A stretch of DNA of 64,000 nucleotides from Rhizobium sp. Root1212 (GTDB lineage: Bacteria; Pseudomonadota; Alphaproteobacteria; Rhizobiales; Rhizobiaceae). The notes beneath the pieces were generated by a model. It ran no database searches. It worked only from the letters and a program-made list of their open reading frames with translations, and was not told the origin of the DNA. A program made the position numbers and the translations under genes. Shown one piece after another: positions 16,103 through 24,636 of the stretch (position 1 is its first letter; the number at the start of each line of letters is the position of its first letter). The stretch lies in the NCBI RefSeq assembly GCF_001424985.1, contig NZ_LMDA01000001.1:310001-374000 (forward strand), read 5' to 3'.

Positions 16103-16640
16103 GGTGCTGTTTTCCGTCGTCGCCGGCCTCGTCGGCGCCGCCCTGCTGCACATCGTCATCATCCTCGCCCTGCCGCAATTCACCGGCAAGGATGCCTATA
16201 GCCGCGTACTCGGCCTGTTCGAGATGGACAGTTTCTATGCGCTGACCAACGAGCCCGGCCAGACCGGCCTTTCCAACGAAGACCCGTTCCTGCGCGTCGC
16301 CGTCTGCGCCTTCTCGGTCAACAACGGCCCGGCGCGCTTCGTCGCCCGCGGCCGCGTGCCCTTCTGGTCGCTCGTCGTCTACGACGAGAATTCCAACGAG
16401 GTGTTCTCGATGAACGACCAGACCGCCGTCAACGGCAATCTCGATCTCATCATGGCAACGCCGATCCAGCTGGTGGAACTGCGTAAGACGCCATCCGAGG
16501 CGCTGGCCCAATCGATCATGGTAGAGATGTCGGGAGAAGACGGCTATGCCGTCTTGCGCGCACTGGCGCCGACGACGAGCTATGAGGAAATCGCCCGCAA
16601 TTTCCTGAGCGAATCGAGCTGCGAGCCCCTGTCGCGTTGA
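16095..16640 (+). CDS. DUF1254 domain membrane protein
   Basis: A 181-residue partner of the DUF1214 protein; the ATG lies inside the end of that gene (8-base overlap), so the two are translationally coupled. It has an N-terminal membrane helix (FSVVAGLVGAALLHIVIILAL) and the conserved LSNEDPFLRVAVCAF, VPFWSLVVYDENSNEVFSMND and LRKTPSEALAQSIMVEM segments. Likely periplasmic; role unknown. Confidence 0.88.
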   Translation: MVKVLFSVVAGLVGAALLHIVIILALPQFTGKDAYSRVLGLFEMDSFYALTNEPGQTGLSNEDPFLRVAVCAFSVNNGPARFVARGRVPFWSLVVYDENSNEVFSMNDQTAVNGNLDLIMATPIQLVELRKTPSEALAQSIMVEMSGEDGYAVLRALAPTTSYEEIARNFLSESSCEPLSR

Positions 16641-16694
16641 AAACAGCGTGCCGGCGCTGCCCAGTGGCAGGCAGCGTTCGAGCCATTTGAAGTG

Positions 16695-16871
16695 TCAGTG
16701 CTTCTTGCCGGATTTGACGGGAGCGGGCGCAATAGAGTCGCCCTTGTCCAGCCGCTCGTAGCGGATGCCGGTAAAGAGCAGGATCACGGCCTCGTGGCCG
16801 GCCGTTGCATCCATAGCCATCTTGCGATCCGGGCGCGACACGCGCTCTTCGATGCGGATGATGTCTGCCAT
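16695..16871 (-). CDS. Small conserved rhizobial protein of unknown function
   Basis: A 58-residue protein starting MADIIRIEERVSRPDRKMAM and containing GHEAVILLFTGIRYERLDKG. GGAG lies 6 bases before the ATG at 16871. Short proteins of this pattern are common in rhizobia as I remember them, but no function is known. The tail is lysine-rich (PVKSGKKH). It converges on the DUF1254 gene. Confidence 0.7.
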   Translation of the reverse strand: MADIIRIEERVSRPDRKMAMDATAGHEAVILLFTGIRYERLDKGDSIAPAPVKSGKKH

Positions 16872-16898
16872 TCTCATCTCCATAGGGAATTGAGACGG

Positions 16899-17252
16899 AT
16901 GAACTACCGTACAAATTTCACCCTGCCCGTTCCACGGGCCGGCGCACGATCCCTTTACGGGGTCATCTGCGCCTTTCTCGATGCGCTCCTTTTCCCGGAC
17001 CATTCCGGATCGGTTCCTGTTCTCAAGGCCGAAGCCTTACGCGAACATATTAAAATGCTGTTTCAAGCCTCACCACGATTGAGACATACGATAGTTAACA
17101 GCACTTTAACGGCCACAACCCCAGGATTGGCGATAGCCGACCGGCGCTTTTCCGGTCTTGGCTCGATTCCTGATTTGTCTGATGGCGTTCCGACTGACAC
17201 CACCATGCCCTATTTCACCAGCAACCGCGGTTCCGAACGAAACAGGGCGTAA
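16899..17252 (+). CDS. Doubtful 117-residue ORF
   Basis: The only sizeable plus-strand frame in the 386-base gap between two divergent minus genes. It starts MNYRTNFTLPVPRAGARSLY, has a plausible helical part (LKAEALREHIKMLFQ), and becomes compositionally odd after residue 60. There is no clear ribosome binding site and no recognised domain. It could be a real small gene truncated by later frame drift, or chance. Confidence 0.3.
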   Translation: MNYRTNFTLPVPRAGARSLYGVICAFLDALLFPDHSGSVPVLKAEALREHIKMLFQASPRLRHTIVNSTLTATTPGLAIADRRFSGLGSIPDLSDGVPTDTTMPYFTSNRGSERNRA

Positions 17253-17257
17253 AATCG

Positions 17258-17548
17258 TCAGCGCCGCGCCAGAAGCCCGAGCACAAACGAAAATCCGGCA
17301 ACAGCCAGAAGCGTCGTCACCGGCTCTTCCCGCACGCGCGCGCGGGCGCTCTCCACCATCACGTCCAGCTCCGAACGTGCGACTGCCTTGGCGCTGCTGC
17401 CTATGGCAGACATCGATTCGGTCAGCCGGGCGATTTCCGCCCGCAACTCGGCGATCTGGCCGTCGAGTTCGGTGCGCGCCGCCGTCGCTTCGACATCCGC
17501 CTCGATTTTTGCTTCGTCCGAAACGGCTGCGAATTTCTCTTCGACCAT
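17258..17548 (-). CDS. YqjD/ElaB-like membrane-anchored stress protein (DUF883 type)
   Basis: A 96-residue protein with a long charged helix (residues 1-75, likely coiled coil) and one C-terminal membrane helix TTLLAVAGFSFVLGLLARR, including the VREEPVTTLLAVAGFSFVLG pattern of the YqjD/ElaB/YgaM family, which tether ribosomes or other partners to the inner membrane in stationary phase. An EcfG-type promoter (17604-17628, minus strand) lies 56 bases upstream, matching a stress role. Confidence 0.85.
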   Translation of the reverse strand: MVEEKFAAVSDEAKIEADVEATAARTELDGQIAELRAEIARLTESMSAIGSSAKAVARSELDVMVESARARVREEPVTTLLAVAGFSFVLGLLARR

Positions 17549-17603
17549 GATGAAAGCTCCTCGTTTTAATGCGCCGGCTCCAAAGCCGCTACTCAGCGAC
17601 AGG

Positions 17604-17628
17604 AACGAACGAACGGGTCATTGGTTCC
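17604..17628 (-). promoter_or_regulatory. EcfG (general stress sigma) promoter for the YqjD-like gene
   Basis: Read on the minus strand: GGAAC, 16 bases, CGTT, the alphaproteobacterial EcfG consensus. It lies 56 bases before the ATG of the YqjD-like gene and points toward it. Confidence 0.75.
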
Positions 17629-17646
17629 CTCGACCGCTCCGTCTTC

Positions 17647-17671
17647 GGAACGAAGCACCCGCAACGACGTT
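17647..17671 (+). promoter_or_regulatory. EcfG (general stress sigma) promoter for the SH3 gene
   Basis: Read on the plus strand: GGAAC at 17647, a 16-base spacer and CGTT at 17668, again the exact EcfG consensus. It lies 160 bases before the preferred GTG start of the SH3 protein (110 before the alternative ATG at 17781). Confidence 0.75.
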
Positions 17672-17831
17672 ATCAAAGCATCGATCGCGCGCAAAGCCTT
17701 CCATTCTTTGGGCCGATCTCAAAAAAAACACAAAAACAAGAACTTCGTAACAACGTGTCGGTGAAAGGAAACGGAAGCCGATGAGGGATGACTGGAACCA
17801 CCCCTTGCATGAAGAGACCCGGAGACATCAC

Positions 17832-18548
17832 GTGAAGAAAATCCTCTTTGGAGCCATGGCCCTGGTGACGGTCCTGAGCCCCGCATTGGCCGAAGCCGCC
17901 GAAGGCTATGCCACGGCCAACGTCAATATGCGTTCAGGCCCAAGCACCGCCTATCCCGCCGTAACCGTCATCCCCTATGGTGCGCCCGTCGAAATCCACG
18001 GCTGCCTTGCCGATGTTCCATGGTGCGACGTGTCGTTCTACAACGGCCGCGGCTGGGTTGCCGCCCGTTACGTACAGACCGAGTACCGCCAGAACCGCGT
18101 CTATCTCGAACCGCGCTACTACCGTCCGCTCGGCATCCCGACCGTGACCTTCTCGGTCGGCAATTACTGGGACCGCTACTACCGTAACCGCGATTTCTAC
18201 CGCGAGCGCGACCGCTGGGACCGCGGCCCCAGCCAATACGACCGTAACCGCCCAACCTGGAGCCGCGACCGCGATCGCAACCAGCCGGATTGGAACCGCG
18301 ACCGTAATCGTGATCGCGACCAACCCGACTGGAACCGCGACAACAATCGCGACCGGAACAACGACCGGGTCGACCGTGACCGCAATCGCGACAGAGACAA
18401 TGTTGATCGGGATCGTAACAGGGATCGCGACCAGACGCGCAATCGGGATCAAGAGGCCGAACGGCGGCGTTTTCTCGAACAGTTTCGTGATGGCGAGACC
18501 AATGACCGTCGTCGGCGTTGCACTCCCGGCGTCGAGAATTGCCCATAA
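17832..18548 (+). CDS. Secreted SH3-domain protein with an Arg/Asp/Asn repeat tail
   Basis: A 238-residue exported protein. The signal peptide VKKILFGAMALVTVLSPALAEA is followed by a bacterial SH3 domain (residues about 25-85: ANVNMRSGPSTAYPAVTVIP through GRGWVAARYVQ), which in such proteins binds cell wall. The second half is a low-complexity tail of repeated WNRDRNRDRD-like units, extremely rich in arginine, aspartate and asparagine, ending RRRRCTPGVENCP with two cysteines. GTG 17832 (GGAG 8 bases upstream) is chosen because the signal peptide starts there; ATG 17781 is possible. Transcription is probably EcfG-dependent. Confidence 0.85.
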   Translation: MKKILFGAMALVTVLSPALAEAAEGYATANVNMRSGPSTAYPAVTVIPYGAPVEIHGCLADVPWCDVSFYNGRGWVAARYVQTEYRQNRVYLEPRYYRPLGIPTVTFSVGNYWDRYYRNRDFYRERDRWDRGPSQYDRNRPTWSRDRDRNQPDWNRDRNRDRDQPDWNRDNNRDRNNDRVDRDRNRDRDNVDRDRNRDRDQTRNRDQEAERRRFLEQFRDGETNDRRRRCTPGVENCP

Positions 18549-18578
18549 GCGCCTCGCAGAGTTGTCATAGAAAATCAT

Positions 18579-18618
18579 TTGGAGCCCATCCGGTTCAACT
18601 GGACCGAATGGGCTCCAA
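18579..18618. terminator. Bidirectional hairpin between convergent genes
   Basis: Arms ttggagcccat and atgggctccaa form an 11-base-pair stem with an additional inner cggt/accg pairing. It lies between the convergent SH3 and Sel1 lipoprotein genes and probably ends both transcripts. Confidence 0.75.
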
Positions 18619-18664
18619 GCTTTCATTCCCTGCTTCATCCGATCTGCGACTCGTCACCAACGAC

Positions 18665-20371
18665 CTACGGCGGGCAAAACCTGTCGAGTTCCCGCATCAC
18701 CACATTGGTCACGATATCCTCGTCGTAACCCTTTGCCCTGTCCCTCAGTTCGTCGTCGGCAGCATCATCCTCGAAATAGTGATCGATGCACTTGGCCGTA
18801 TCGTATTTCTCGGCCTTGATATGCGCTTCGACGGCCGCAGACAGCGCTCCCCATAAAAAGATGTCGGTATCGTCGCTATCGCGCGGATAACGCGCTTTCA
18901 TCGTGCCGAATGTCAGCATGTAGAAATCCAGAAGAAGCAGGTTGCGCCTCGCATCGCAGTGTTCATACACGAAAGCCGCTGCCGCCGCGCTGAGATTGCT
19001 ACCGGGATATTGCTTGGCAAATGCATCCATTTCGTCCGACAGGGCGTCCCGCGTGCCCGCCGCATTGTCCATCGCATAGCCCTCGGCGCAGTTGCCATCC
19101 AGCCCCTGCGCCTTGAGGCGATCGTTCAAGGTCCAGAGCATATCCAGAAAGCCGGTCATGAAGATCTGGCGTTCATGCGGTCCGAATCCGGCGAACATCG
19201 CACCCGGCATGCCGCTATACGCATCGTGAAACGGCGGCTTGGCGATCTTCTCCCACTTGGCCGCAAGCGTCGGATTGGGTGGCGTTCCATCGCCGGCCCG
19301 GATTGCAGCGGCAAGCTGGCCCGCTGCCTCCCTGTTTCCGGCCTCGGCCGCCTTCACCAGCCAGAAAAGCCGCTCCTGCCGGTCCGCACCGAAAACGTCG
19401 CCCTTCGCAAACAGATCTGCAAGCAGGTTCATGGCCTCGATATTGCCTGACGCAGCCGAAGCCCGCAGGAAGAAGCCAGCCCGCCCGGCATCCTGCTCCA
19501 CGCCGCTTCCGGACAGGAATTTCTTTCCAAGCGCGAGCATCGCGCTGTTGTCGCCCAGGTTTACAGCCTTCAGATACCAGTCCTTCGCGGCTGCCTGATC
19601 GCTCGCAACACCCCGGCCATCGTCGAGAAGCCGCGCGAGACCGATCATGGCGCCGGCAATCCCCGCCTCGGCCGCCTTCCGGTAGTCCTCAACCGCCAAG
19701 GCCGGGTTTACCGGCGCGCCGCCGGTCCCGTATTCGGCCGTCAGCCCCTGCATGTAAATGTCGAAGGGGCTGCGGTGCTGCGCATCGTTGGGGTCCTCGG
19801 CCTTGTGGGATTCGGGCAGCCCTCCCTTTTCCGCCGGAATGGCATTGTAGGGAACCGCGAGCAGGCCGTAGAGCACCTTCCTCGGCGCGGCAGCCACGAT
19901 ATTCATCGCCGCCATAAGGTGAGCCTCGTCGGCGACCTTCAGAAGGTTGTTTCCACCGAACGCATTCCGCGGCGTCCCGGCCGGCAGAAGCGGCAGGAAA
20001 GCCCCGTCGTCCGCGGTTCTGATCTCGATCCGGTTCCCGCTGCGCTGCACCAGCGCGTAGACGTTGTTGGACGGCTCCGAAAGGCGAAGAATGTCGAATT
20101 CGGGATGATCCTTCAGCGGGAAAAGCGTCGCCGTCCTCTCGGCGCGACCGGGGTCGCGATAGAATTTGCCATCCCGCAGGAAGATGGCCTCGTCCATCTT
20201 TCCATCGTCCCTGAACTTGACGAGGCCGTTTTCGTCAAGCGTCACGAAGTCGTATTGCAGCGGGTACGGCGCGACGGTCTCCGCATCCTGAAGCAGGGGT
20301 GCCTCGGAAACGGCGCATCCCGACAGCAGAAGAAGCCCCAGGGCCAGCAGCCCACCGATCCTCGCTTGCAT
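18665..20371 (-). CDS. Sel1-repeat lipoprotein
   Basis: A 568-residue protein with a lipoprotein signal (GLLALGLLLLSGC, lipobox LSGC), a beta-rich N-terminal part of about 190 residues, then Sel1-like helical repeats (AVEDYRKAAEAGIAGAMIGLARLLDDGRGV, AKDWYLKAVNLGDNSAMLALGKKF, FFLRASAASGNIEAMNLLADLF and more) from about 225 to 370. The C-terminal 190 residues are helical with paired cysteines. Sel1 proteins scaffold protein complexes, often at the envelope. No specific partner is indicated by the neighbours. Confidence 0.85.
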   Translation of the reverse strand: MQARIGGLLALGLLLLSGCAVSEAPLLQDAETVAPYPLQYDFVTLDENGLVKFRDDGKMDEAIFLRDGKFYRDPGRAERTATLFPLKDHPEFDILRLSEPSNNVYALVQRSGNRIEIRTADDGAFLPLLPAGTPRNAFGGNNLLKVADEAHLMAAMNIVAAAPRKVLYGLLAVPYNAIPAEKGGLPESHKAEDPNDAQHRSPFDIYMQGLTAEYGTGGAPVNPALAVEDYRKAAEAGIAGAMIGLARLLDDGRGVASDQAAAKDWYLKAVNLGDNSAMLALGKKFLSGSGVEQDAGRAGFFLRASAASGNIEAMNLLADLFAKGDVFGADRQERLFWLVKAAEAGNREAAGQLAAAIRAGDGTPPNPTLAAKWEKIAKPPFHDAYSGMPGAMFAGFGPHERQIFMTGFLDMLWTLNDRLKAQGLDGNCAEGYAMDNAAGTRDALSDEMDAFAKQYPGSNLSAAAAAFVYEHCDARRNLLLLDFYMLTFGTMKARYPRDSDDTDIFLWGALSAAVEAHIKAEKYDTAKCIDHYFEDDAADDELRDRAKGYDEDIVTNVVMRELDRFCPP

Positions 20372-20675
20372 CCTCTCGTCCCCGCAAGTCGAAATCCCGG
20401 TACGATATCACCGCAGCCCGAAGGCCGGAATTACGCCGTTCGGTGGCTACCACCGATGGAGGCTGCAGCATTTCCCGCCGTCCCGCCCCGGCACATCCGC
20501 CGCAACGGTAAACCGGATGTTAACCATGACCCCGTAGTCTTCCCTCCTGCGGCAACTCCTCGGACATCGATCCTGCGGTCGCGGGTACGGCACCCTCCGT
20601 GCCGATGATCTCCCTGGGTTCTCGCACCCGGCTTCCCGGCCGGCCTTGTGGCGTTGCGTAAGAGTAGGTGCATTC
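20372..20675. other. Divergent intergenic region with a weak CtrA-like site
   Basis: No credible ORF. At 20509-20524 the sequence taaa, 7 bases, ttaac followed by cat resembles the CtrA consensus (TTAA N7 TTAAC) with one mismatch in the first half. It lies 150 bases before the DUF2336 gene and 138 bases before the Sel1 lipoprotein gene on the other strand. Confidence 0.3.
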
Positions 20676-21692
20676 GTGTCGGAGCGTTTTCGCGAGTTGG
20701 AAAGCCTGGGGGCCAGCCGGCGCAAGGACGTCGTCCTGCTTGCCACCGTCACCAGCTTCGACAGCCTGCGCCACCCCCGCAAATCCGATCTCCACCAGTT
20801 CGCGGAACTCTTCCATCCGCTGTTCGAAACCTCCAGCGACGAGGCCCGCCGCCAGGCGGCCGCCGTCCTCTCCCGCTCGCCGCATGTGCCCGCCTCCGTC
20901 GCCCTGCAGATCGGCAGCGCCCCGATCGCCATCGCCGCGATCTTCCTCACCCGCGCCCCTGCAATCGACGACGCCACCCTGCTCGAGATCATCAAGACCG
21001 GCAGCCCCGCCCACGCCACCGCCATTGCGCGCCGTGAAAACCTCTCGGTGCGGCTGGTTGATGCGCTGGTCGACCGCCGCCAGACCGCCGCCTCGCCTGT
21101 CCTGCCGTCCGTCGCCTCGGTCAAGGCCGCCCTCTCCGCGCCCACCGATGAAACGAGGCTCGCCCGCGAGGAAAAGCTGCGCGACGAACTGAAGACGCTC
21201 GCCCGCCAGCAGCCGCATCGTGCCGAGCAGCCGCTCGCCATCCCGCCGCTCGACAGCCTTCACGAAACGCTGCTTTGCCGCTTTGCCCGCCTCGGCGAGA
21301 TCAATCTTTTCACGGGTGCGCTGGCCGATGCCCTCTCCTGCCGGCCGGAACTTGCCGAGCGCATGGTGCTCGACGTCTCGGGCCAGCAGCTCGCCACGAC
21401 CCTCGTCGCGCTCGCCATGCCGCAGGATGACCTGCGTTTCGTGCTCGGCACCTTCTATCCCGATCTTGGCGAACGCCTCGGCGGCAAGACCCGCGGCGAC
21501 GCGTTGATCTCGGCGCTGACGCCGGAACTCGCCCGCGAGCGCCTGCTCGGCTGGCTGGAAGCCGACCGCGAGGACTTTCACCAGCACCAGCCCTATCTCG
21601 CCGCCGACCGCGCCGCCGATCCCCGCTCCACACACCCGGTCAAGGTCGCCGCGCGCAGTGTCTCCACGGATAGAAAGACCCTGCGGCGCTAA
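20676..21692 (+). CDS. DUF2336 domain protein
   Basis: A 338-residue helical-repeat protein of the DUF2336 family, found mainly in alphaproteobacteria. It starts VSERFRELESLGASRRKDVV (GTG with AGG about 8 bases upstream) and shows HEAT-like helix pairs: LHQFAELFHPLFETSSDEARRQAAAVLSRS, SVALQIGSAPIAIAAIFLTR, LEIIKTGSPAHATAIARR. The usual role is unknown. Its stop overlaps the convergent DUF1491 gene by 4 bases. Confidence 0.88.
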   Translation: MSERFRELESLGASRRKDVVLLATVTSFDSLRHPRKSDLHQFAELFHPLFETSSDEARRQAAAVLSRSPHVPASVALQIGSAPIAIAAIFLTRAPAIDDATLLEIIKTGSPAHATAIARRENLSVRLVDALVDRRQTAASPVLPSVASVKAALSAPTDETRLAREEKLRDELKTLARQQPHRAEQPLAIPPLDSLHETLLCRFARLGEINLFTGALADALSCRPELAERMVLDVSGQQLATTLVALAMPQDDLRFVLGTFYPDLGERLGGKTRGDALISALTPELARERLLGWLEADREDFHQHQPYLAADRAADPRSTHPVKVAARSVSTDRKTLRR

Positions 21693-22036
21693 CCCTGTAA
21701 CGGTGCGATGTCGAAGAGATCGCCGATCTCCTCCACCTCGATTTCCACCACCCAACAGTCGGGATCGAACCGCACCTCGCGCGCGATCAGCGCATCGATC
21801 TCCTCCGGCCCGTCGCTTGTCAGCCGCCGCTCGAACAACCGCCCGGCCGTCTCTCCCTCATCGAAAAAGCTTTGCGGCGCCGGCGCATAGAGCGTTTCGA
21901 CGCCCAGCCGGCTGCGCTGGCGAATGAAGATCGCGCCCGCATCCGCCGCCCCCTTGCGCAGCACGGCGGCATAGTCGCCGGCATTGAAGACACGGCGAAC
22001 GAGGGCGGAAACGACCATATCGGATTTGAGACGCAT
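21689..22036 (-). CDS. DUF1491 family protein
   Basis: A 115-residue DUF1491 protein: MRLKSDMVVSALVRRVFNAG, AVLRKGAADAGAIFIRQR and FDPDCWVVEIEV are its signatures. The family is restricted to alphaproteobacteria and has no known function. ATG 22036 was chosen because the family starts there. Confidence 0.92.
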   Translation of the reverse strand: MRLKSDMVVSALVRRVFNAGDYAAVLRKGAADAGAIFIRQRSRLGVETLYAPAPQSFFDEGETAGRLFERRLTSDGPEEIDALIAREVRFDPDCWVVEIEVEEIGDLFDIAPLQG

Positions 22037-22088
22037 CCCCGCTGATACACGCAAGCGTGGGCGGGTGCAAAACGGAAATCGGCCACGC

Positions 22089-23090
22089 CTAAAGCGCGCC
22101 GATATCCTTCATCTTGCGCAGCACGGTTTCGCTCGGCTCGCCGGTCGGCGGCAGGCGGTAGTGTTTCTCGAAGTGGCGGATCGCCTCACGCGTCTGATCG
22201 CCCGCCACGCCGTCCACCGTCACCTCGGCATAGGCGAGATTGACGAGCCCGCGCTGGATATTCATCACCAGCTCGCTGGCAGCGGGAATATCCGCCTTCG
22301 GAATATATTGCGGATCGACGGACGCCTGGCGGATCGCCGCGGCAACCGGATCAAGCTCACCCTTGCCGGCCGCCACCTTTTCGTAGGGGCGCACGGCCGG
22401 CTTCGCCGCCGCCGTCTTCCGCGCGGCGCGCAGTTTCGACAGCAGCTTTTCCGTCGGCTGTCCCGTCACCGGCTGCCCGGCCTTGCGTTCGAAAGCGGCG
22501 ATAGCCGCCTCGGTCATCGGCCCCATCTTGCCGTCGGCCGCACCCGTATAGAGGCCGCGGCCGATCAATTCCTTCTGGACATCAGCGACAAGTGCCGGGT
22601 CCGTGTCGTCGGCAGCGGTGCTTGCGATAAGGTCGGCGACGTCGTCACCGGCCGGCTGCGGCGCAACCGCCTGCTCCTTGTGTGCCGGCTGCACGGATGC
22701 TGTCTCCACCGGCTGTTCCGTCGTTGCGGTCTTCTCCGGGCTCGGCTCCTCCACCTCACCCTCGCGCTTGATCACGAAGGTCGTCACCGTCTTCGGATCG
22801 AGCGTCGTGGCATTGCCGCCGACACTGGCCGGGTTCGGGAAGCTATAGGGGACGCGCGTGCGCAGGAACGGCGACGGATGCGCCCCCGGCTGATACCACA
22901 GCGCATTGGCCGCGACGAACGAGAACACCACGATGAAGGACGCGGAACCGCCGACGATGCCGGGATTGCGCGCCGCCGCCCGCCCCGCCGCCGCCAGGCC
23001 GCGGCCGGCAAGGCCGAGCCCACGCATCGGTATAGAAGGCGGCGCGGCCTTCCGCTTTTTCTCAGGCTGTTTTCGCTTGCGCGGCGCCAT
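22089..23090 (-). CDS. Membrane-anchored peptidoglycan-binding protein
   Basis: A 333-residue protein with a basic cytoplasmic N-terminus (PRKRKQPEKKRKAAPP), one membrane helix (GGSASFIVVFSFVAANALWY), a proline/glutamate-rich linker and two peptidoglycan-binding (PG_binding_1) modules: VADVQKELIGRGLYTGAADGKMGPMTEAAI and VMNIQRGLVNLAYAEVTVDGVAG. It overlaps the upstream histidine kinase gene by 29 bases, so it is co-translated with it and may act as its periplasmic wall-sensing partner (inference). Confidence 0.88.
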   Translation of the reverse strand: MAPRKRKQPEKKRKAAPPSIPMRGLGLAGRGLAAAGRAAARNPGIVGGSASFIVVFSFVAANALWYQPGAHPSPFLRTRVPYSFPNPASVGGNATTLDPKTVTTFVIKREGEVEEPSPEKTATTEQPVETASVQPAHKEQAVAPQPAGDDVADLIASTAADDTDPALVADVQKELIGRGLYTGAADGKMGPMTEAAIAAFERKAGQPVTGQPTEKLLSKLRAARKTAAAKPAVRPYEKVAAGKGELDPVAAAIRQASVDPQYIPKADIPAASELVMNIQRGLVNLAYAEVTVDGVAGDQTREAIRHFEKHYRLPPTGEPSETVLRKMKDIGAL

Positions 23091-24636
23091 GCTGCGGACC
23101 CTCGCTTTTTCTTGGCGCAAGCGCGGTGTCAGATTCGGTGCGTTCCTTCAGCCGCGGCGGGAATTCCACCATGGTCGACGGTGCCCGCGTCATGGTCGGA
23201 TCGCCGGTGACGATGCCGGAGCCGTCGAGCGGGATGCTGACGCTGATCGCGGTCCCCTCGCCCGGACGGCTGGCGATCTCGAAGCGACCGCCATGCAGCG
23301 CCACGAGGCCCTTGACCAGCGACAGGCCGAGGCCGGTGCCCTCGTATTTGCGGGTATAGTCGTTCTGCACCTGCACGAAAGGCTGGCCGATGGAGGCAAG
23401 CTTGTTCTCGGCAATGCCGATGCCGGTATCGCTGACGGTCAGCTTCAGCATGCCGCCGGCCGTTTCGGCATCGATGGTCACGAGGCCGCCGGCATCGGTG
23501 AACTTGATGCCGTTGCCGACGAGGTTGATCAGGATCTGGTGGATCGCCCTCTCGTCGGCATTGACCTCGCCGACGCCGGCAACGATGCGGCTCGTCAGCT
23601 GCACGCCCTTTTCGCGCGCCTGCAGCGCCAGCATGTTCTCGCAGGTCCGGACCGCATCGGCGACCATGAACGGTTCCGGCATCAGTTCGTAGCGCCCGGC
23701 CTCGATTTTGCTCATGTCGAGCATGGTATTGACGACAGACAGCAGATGCGCGCCGGACTGGTTGATCAGCTTCACATATTCCCGCTGGCGATCGTTTTCG
23801 AGCTTGCCGAAATATTCGCCGGACAGGATATCGGAAAAACCGAGGATGGCATTGAGCGGCGTGCGCAGCTCGTGGCTGACGGCCGCGAGGAAACGCGATT
23901 TCGCATCATTGGCCGAGACAGCCTCGGACGCCTTGTGCGCCGCCTCTTCCCGCAGCCGCGCTTCGGCCGAGATATCGAAGGACTGCACGAGGATCGACAA
24001 AAGCGCGCGGTCCGCACCCTCGATCGCCGTCATCTCGCAGCGCATATGCACGAACTGGTCGCCCTCGACCGAAAGGCTCGGCCGTTCGAAGCGGATTTCC
24101 ACCGTCGCCTGCCGCTCGCCCTGGCGCAGGCCGTCGATGGCGCTCAAAAACAGGATGCGGTCCGACACATGGATCTGGTCGAGAAAGCCCCGCCCGCACG
24201 GATCGCGCATCCAGGCGAGATAGGCGGCCGCATCGCGGCCACAGACGGCGGTCACCGTGCCGCGCTGGTCATGCACGGTCACCAGGCCGGCAAAGCAATT
24301 GTAATGCTCGAAGGGATCGGCAGCGACGGAAAAGGTCTCGACGTCCTCGCGCCCCGAGAGCTTGCTGCGGAGATAGCCGACCGCACCAACGCCACTCAGC
24401 AGCGCTGCGGAAGCAACGAGCCCGGCGCCGACCGGCAGCGCCAGCGAAACCGGCAGCACGGCCGAAAGGGCGAGCGGAACGGCGGGAAAGGCAACGAGGG
24501 TCATGGCGGCGATGGTGCGGATGACGGCAATCTCCCGCTGCCCGGCCGTTTCGCCGGCCCGCGGCGATAGCCAGAGGCACGCGGCGTCGTCCACGCGGGA
24601 CGCCATCCTGCCGGCAATGTTACGCAATACGCTCAC
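23062..24636 (-). CDS. Sensor histidine kinase with PAS-like domain
   Basis: A 524-residue HWE-unlike, classical HisKA kinase. Two membrane helices (about 38-62 and 66-90), a PAS-like region (about 105-225), HisKA with the phospho-acceptor at His255 (AAVSHELRTPLNAILGF), and a HATPase domain with N box QILINLVGNGIKF, G1 DTGIGIAENK and G2 GTGLGLSLVKGL. The ATPase layout resembles PdhS/DivL-type rhizobial kinases. No response regulator gene is adjacent, so it is an orphan. The last 50 residues are a disordered tail. Confidence 0.92.
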   Translation of the reverse strand: MSVLRNIAGRMASRVDDAACLWLSPRAGETAGQREIAVIRTIAAMTLVAFPAVPLALSAVLPVSLALPVGAGLVASAALLSGVGAVGYLRSKLSGREDVETFSVAADPFEHYNCFAGLVTVHDQRGTVTAVCGRDAAAYLAWMRDPCGRGFLDQIHVSDRILFLSAIDGLRQGERQATVEIRFERPSLSVEGDQFVHMRCEMTAIEGADRALLSILVQSFDISAEARLREEAAHKASEAVSANDAKSRFLAAVSHELRTPLNAILGFSDILSGEYFGKLENDRQREYVKLINQSGAHLLSVVNTMLDMSKIEAGRYELMPEPFMVADAVRTCENMLALQAREKGVQLTSRIVAGVGEVNADERAIHQILINLVGNGIKFTDAGGLVTIDAETAGGMLKLTVSDTGIGIAENKLASIGQPFVQVQNDYTRKYEGTGLGLSLVKGLVALHGGRFEIASRPGEGTAISVSIPLDGSGIVTGDPTMTRAPSTMVEFPPRLKERTESDTALAPRKSEGPQHGAAQAKTA

